From contig DMCI01000153.1 of NCBI GenBank assembly GCA_003445835.1, positions 1-5,992 of the forward strand: a stretch of DNA of 5,992 nt, read 5' to 3'. The notes under the pieces are model-generated. The model ran no database searches and was not told the DNA's origin. It saw only the letters and a program-made list of their open reading frames with translations. Shown here in pieces: positions 4,824 through 5,992 of this stretch. Each line of letters opens with the position of its first letter. Positions within the stretch are counted from its first letter, which is position 1. Both the position numbers and the translations under genes were made by a program. This DNA comes from Clostridiales bacterium. Lineage in GTDB: Bacteria > Bacillota > Clostridia > Christensenellales > CAG-1252.

Positions 4824-5992
4824 ATACCAAAGCGCAAAAGAGATCTACGCCGCTGCGGGCGTGGACGCGGAAGCCGCCCTTGCGGCTCTTAAAAACATTC
4901 CCGTTTCGGTACATTGTTGGCAAGGGGACGACGTGATCGGCTTCGACGGCGCGGATTCTCTGTCCGGCGGCATTCAAACGACGGGCAACTACCCCGGGCG
5001 TGCCACCACGCCGGAAGAACTCTTTGAAGACATCAAAAAGGCGCTCTCTTTGATGCCCGGCAAAAAGAGACTCAACGTGCACGCTTGCTACGCCTTCCTC
5101 GGCGAGGACAAAGGCAAGATCGACCGTGACAAGTATTCTTATAAGCACTTTGAAAAATGGGTGACTTTTGCCAAGTCCATCGGGTTGGACGGCGTGGACT
5201 TCAACCCCACCTTCTTCGCGCATCCGATGATGAAAGACGGCTTGACCCTCTCCTCCCCCGATGAAAACGTCCGCCGTTTTTGGGTGGAGCACGGCAAGCG
5301 TAGTTTGGAGATCGCCGCGGAAATGGGCAAAGCCTTCAATAAGCCCTGCTTGGTCAACATTTGGATCCCCGACGGCTTTAAAGACGTCCCGTCCGATCGA
5401 TTGGGGCCCCGCCTCCGCTTGAAAAAGTCCTTGGACGAGATCCTTTGTTCCTACGACAAAAAGTGGGTGATCCCCGCTGTGGAAAGCAAAGTGTTCGGCA
5501 TCGGTGTGGAAAGCTACACCGTCGGCAACAACGAATTTTACCAAAACTACGCCGCAACGCGCGGCATTTGTTGCTTGCTTGACAACGGGCACTACCACCC
5601 GACCGAGGTGGTGTCGGATAAGATTCCGTCCCTCCTCGCCTTCTACGACAAAGTAGCCCTCCACGTCACCCGCCCCGTCCGTTGGGACAGCGACCACGTG
5701 GTGCTGTTTGAAGACGAACTTAAGGAGATCGCCAAAGAGATCGTCCGCAACGACGCGACGGACAAAGTTTTGATCGGACTCGACTACTTCGACGCATCGA
5801 TCAACCGCATTTCCGCTTGGGTCACGGGCGAACGCGCAATGCAAAAGGCGCTTTTGTACGCCCTTCTCCTCCCCAACGCCCGCTTGAAAAAGTTGCAAGA
5901 CGACGGCGACTTCACCCGTTTGATGGTGGAACAAGAAGGCGTAAAGATGCTTCCCTTCTCTGACGTTTGGGCGGAATACTTAAAGCGTGAGG
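4816..5992 (+). CDS. rhaA: L-rhamnose isomerase (3' end cut by window)
   Basis: The enzyme converts L-rhamnose to L-rhamnulose using divalent metal ions, the first step of the pathway, supplying the substrate of RhaB. The window holds 392 codons; the family is about 410-420 residues, so roughly 25-30 are missing. The N-terminal half has the family blocks IPVSVHCWQGDDVIGF and SGGIQTTGNYPGR, followed by KRLNVHACYAF. All metal-site residues known from the E. coli enzyme are present at a constant offset of 11: E223, D256, H259, H283, D291, D293 and D323, seen in PAVESK, LLDNGHYHP, ALHVTRPVRWDSDHV and IGLDYFDAS. The ATG overlaps the rhaB stop by 8 bases and has GGAGG 9 bases upstream. The order rhaB-rhaA matches the enterobacterial rhaBAD operon, so rhaD may follow. 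The call is firm. Confidence 0.97.
   Translation, partial: MDRYQSAKEIYAAAGVDAEAALAALKNIPVSVHCWQGDDVIGFDGADSLSGGIQTTGNYPGRATTPEELFEDIKKALSLMPGKKRLNVHACYAFLGEDKGKIDRDKYSYKHFEKWVTFAKSIGLDGVDFNPTFFAHPMMKDGLTLSSPDENVRRFWVEHGKRSLEIAAEMGKAFNKPCLVNIWIPDGFKDVPSDRLGPRLRLKKSLDEILCSYDKKWVIPAVESKVFGIGVESYTVGNNEFYQNYAATRGICCLLDNGHYHPTEVVSDKIPSLLAFYDKVALHVTRPVRWDSDHVVLFEDELKEIAKEIVRNDATDKVLIGLDYFDASINRISAWVTGERAMQKALLYALLLPNARLKKLQDDGDFTRLMVEQEGVKMLPFSDVWAEYLKRE

Noticed and set aside
4813..5934. Long open frame of 373 codons on the minus strand opposite rhaA
   Set aside because: The plus strand encodes a clear L-rhamnose isomerase with all metal ligands. The opposite frame is open because sense codons whose complements are stops are rare in this genome; its translation resembles no family.

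Overview
The window holds five genes in two divergent groups. Base composition is moderate to high in G+C in the coding parts, with an A+T-rich gap between the groups. Strong GGAGG-type ribosome binding sites and near-consensus sigma-70/sigma-A promoters are present, along with an EFR1-type flavodoxin/ferredoxin protein. These point to an anaerobic bacterium of the Clostridia type, probably an uncultured gut lineage. That placement is inferred from gene content and signals only.

The left group (minus strand, about 3140 down to 43) reads tetR, then an NAD(P)-dependent epimerase/dehydratase with an added C-terminal zinc-finger-like segment, then an EFR1-family ferrodoxin. The tetR promoter is a perfect TTGACA-17-TATAAT, followed by an imperfect palindrome that could be an autoregulatory operator. 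A convincing intrinsic terminator sits between tetR and the epimerase, and little room is left for a new promoter after it. Expression of the two redox genes may therefore depend on read-through or attenuation. The epimerase and EFR1 genes overlap by 4 bases (ATGA) and are probably translationally coupled. An inverted repeat spans the end of the EFR1 gene.

The right group (plus strand, 3414 to the window end) starts an L-rhamnose catabolic operon: rhaB (rhamnulokinase), then rhaA (L-rhamnose isomerase), overlapping by 8 bases. RhaA converts L-rhamnose to L-rhamnulose and RhaB phosphorylates it to L-rhamnulose-1-phosphate. The aldolase gene (rhaD) would be expected just beyond the window but is not seen. 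rhaA is cut by the window edge roughly 25-30 codons before its expected end.

The 341-base intergenic region (3073-3413) carries both promoters and several inverted repeats built on TTTCGC/GCGAAA. The rhaB start has no Shine-Dalgarno sequence. An extended -10 (TGATATAAT) ends 7 bases before its ATG, and an in-frame stop lies between them, so the rhaB transcript may be leaderless. Nothing here is a clearly new system. The most unusual points are the leaderless rhaB start, the terminator inside the tetR-redox operon, and the epimerase/zinc-finger fusion.
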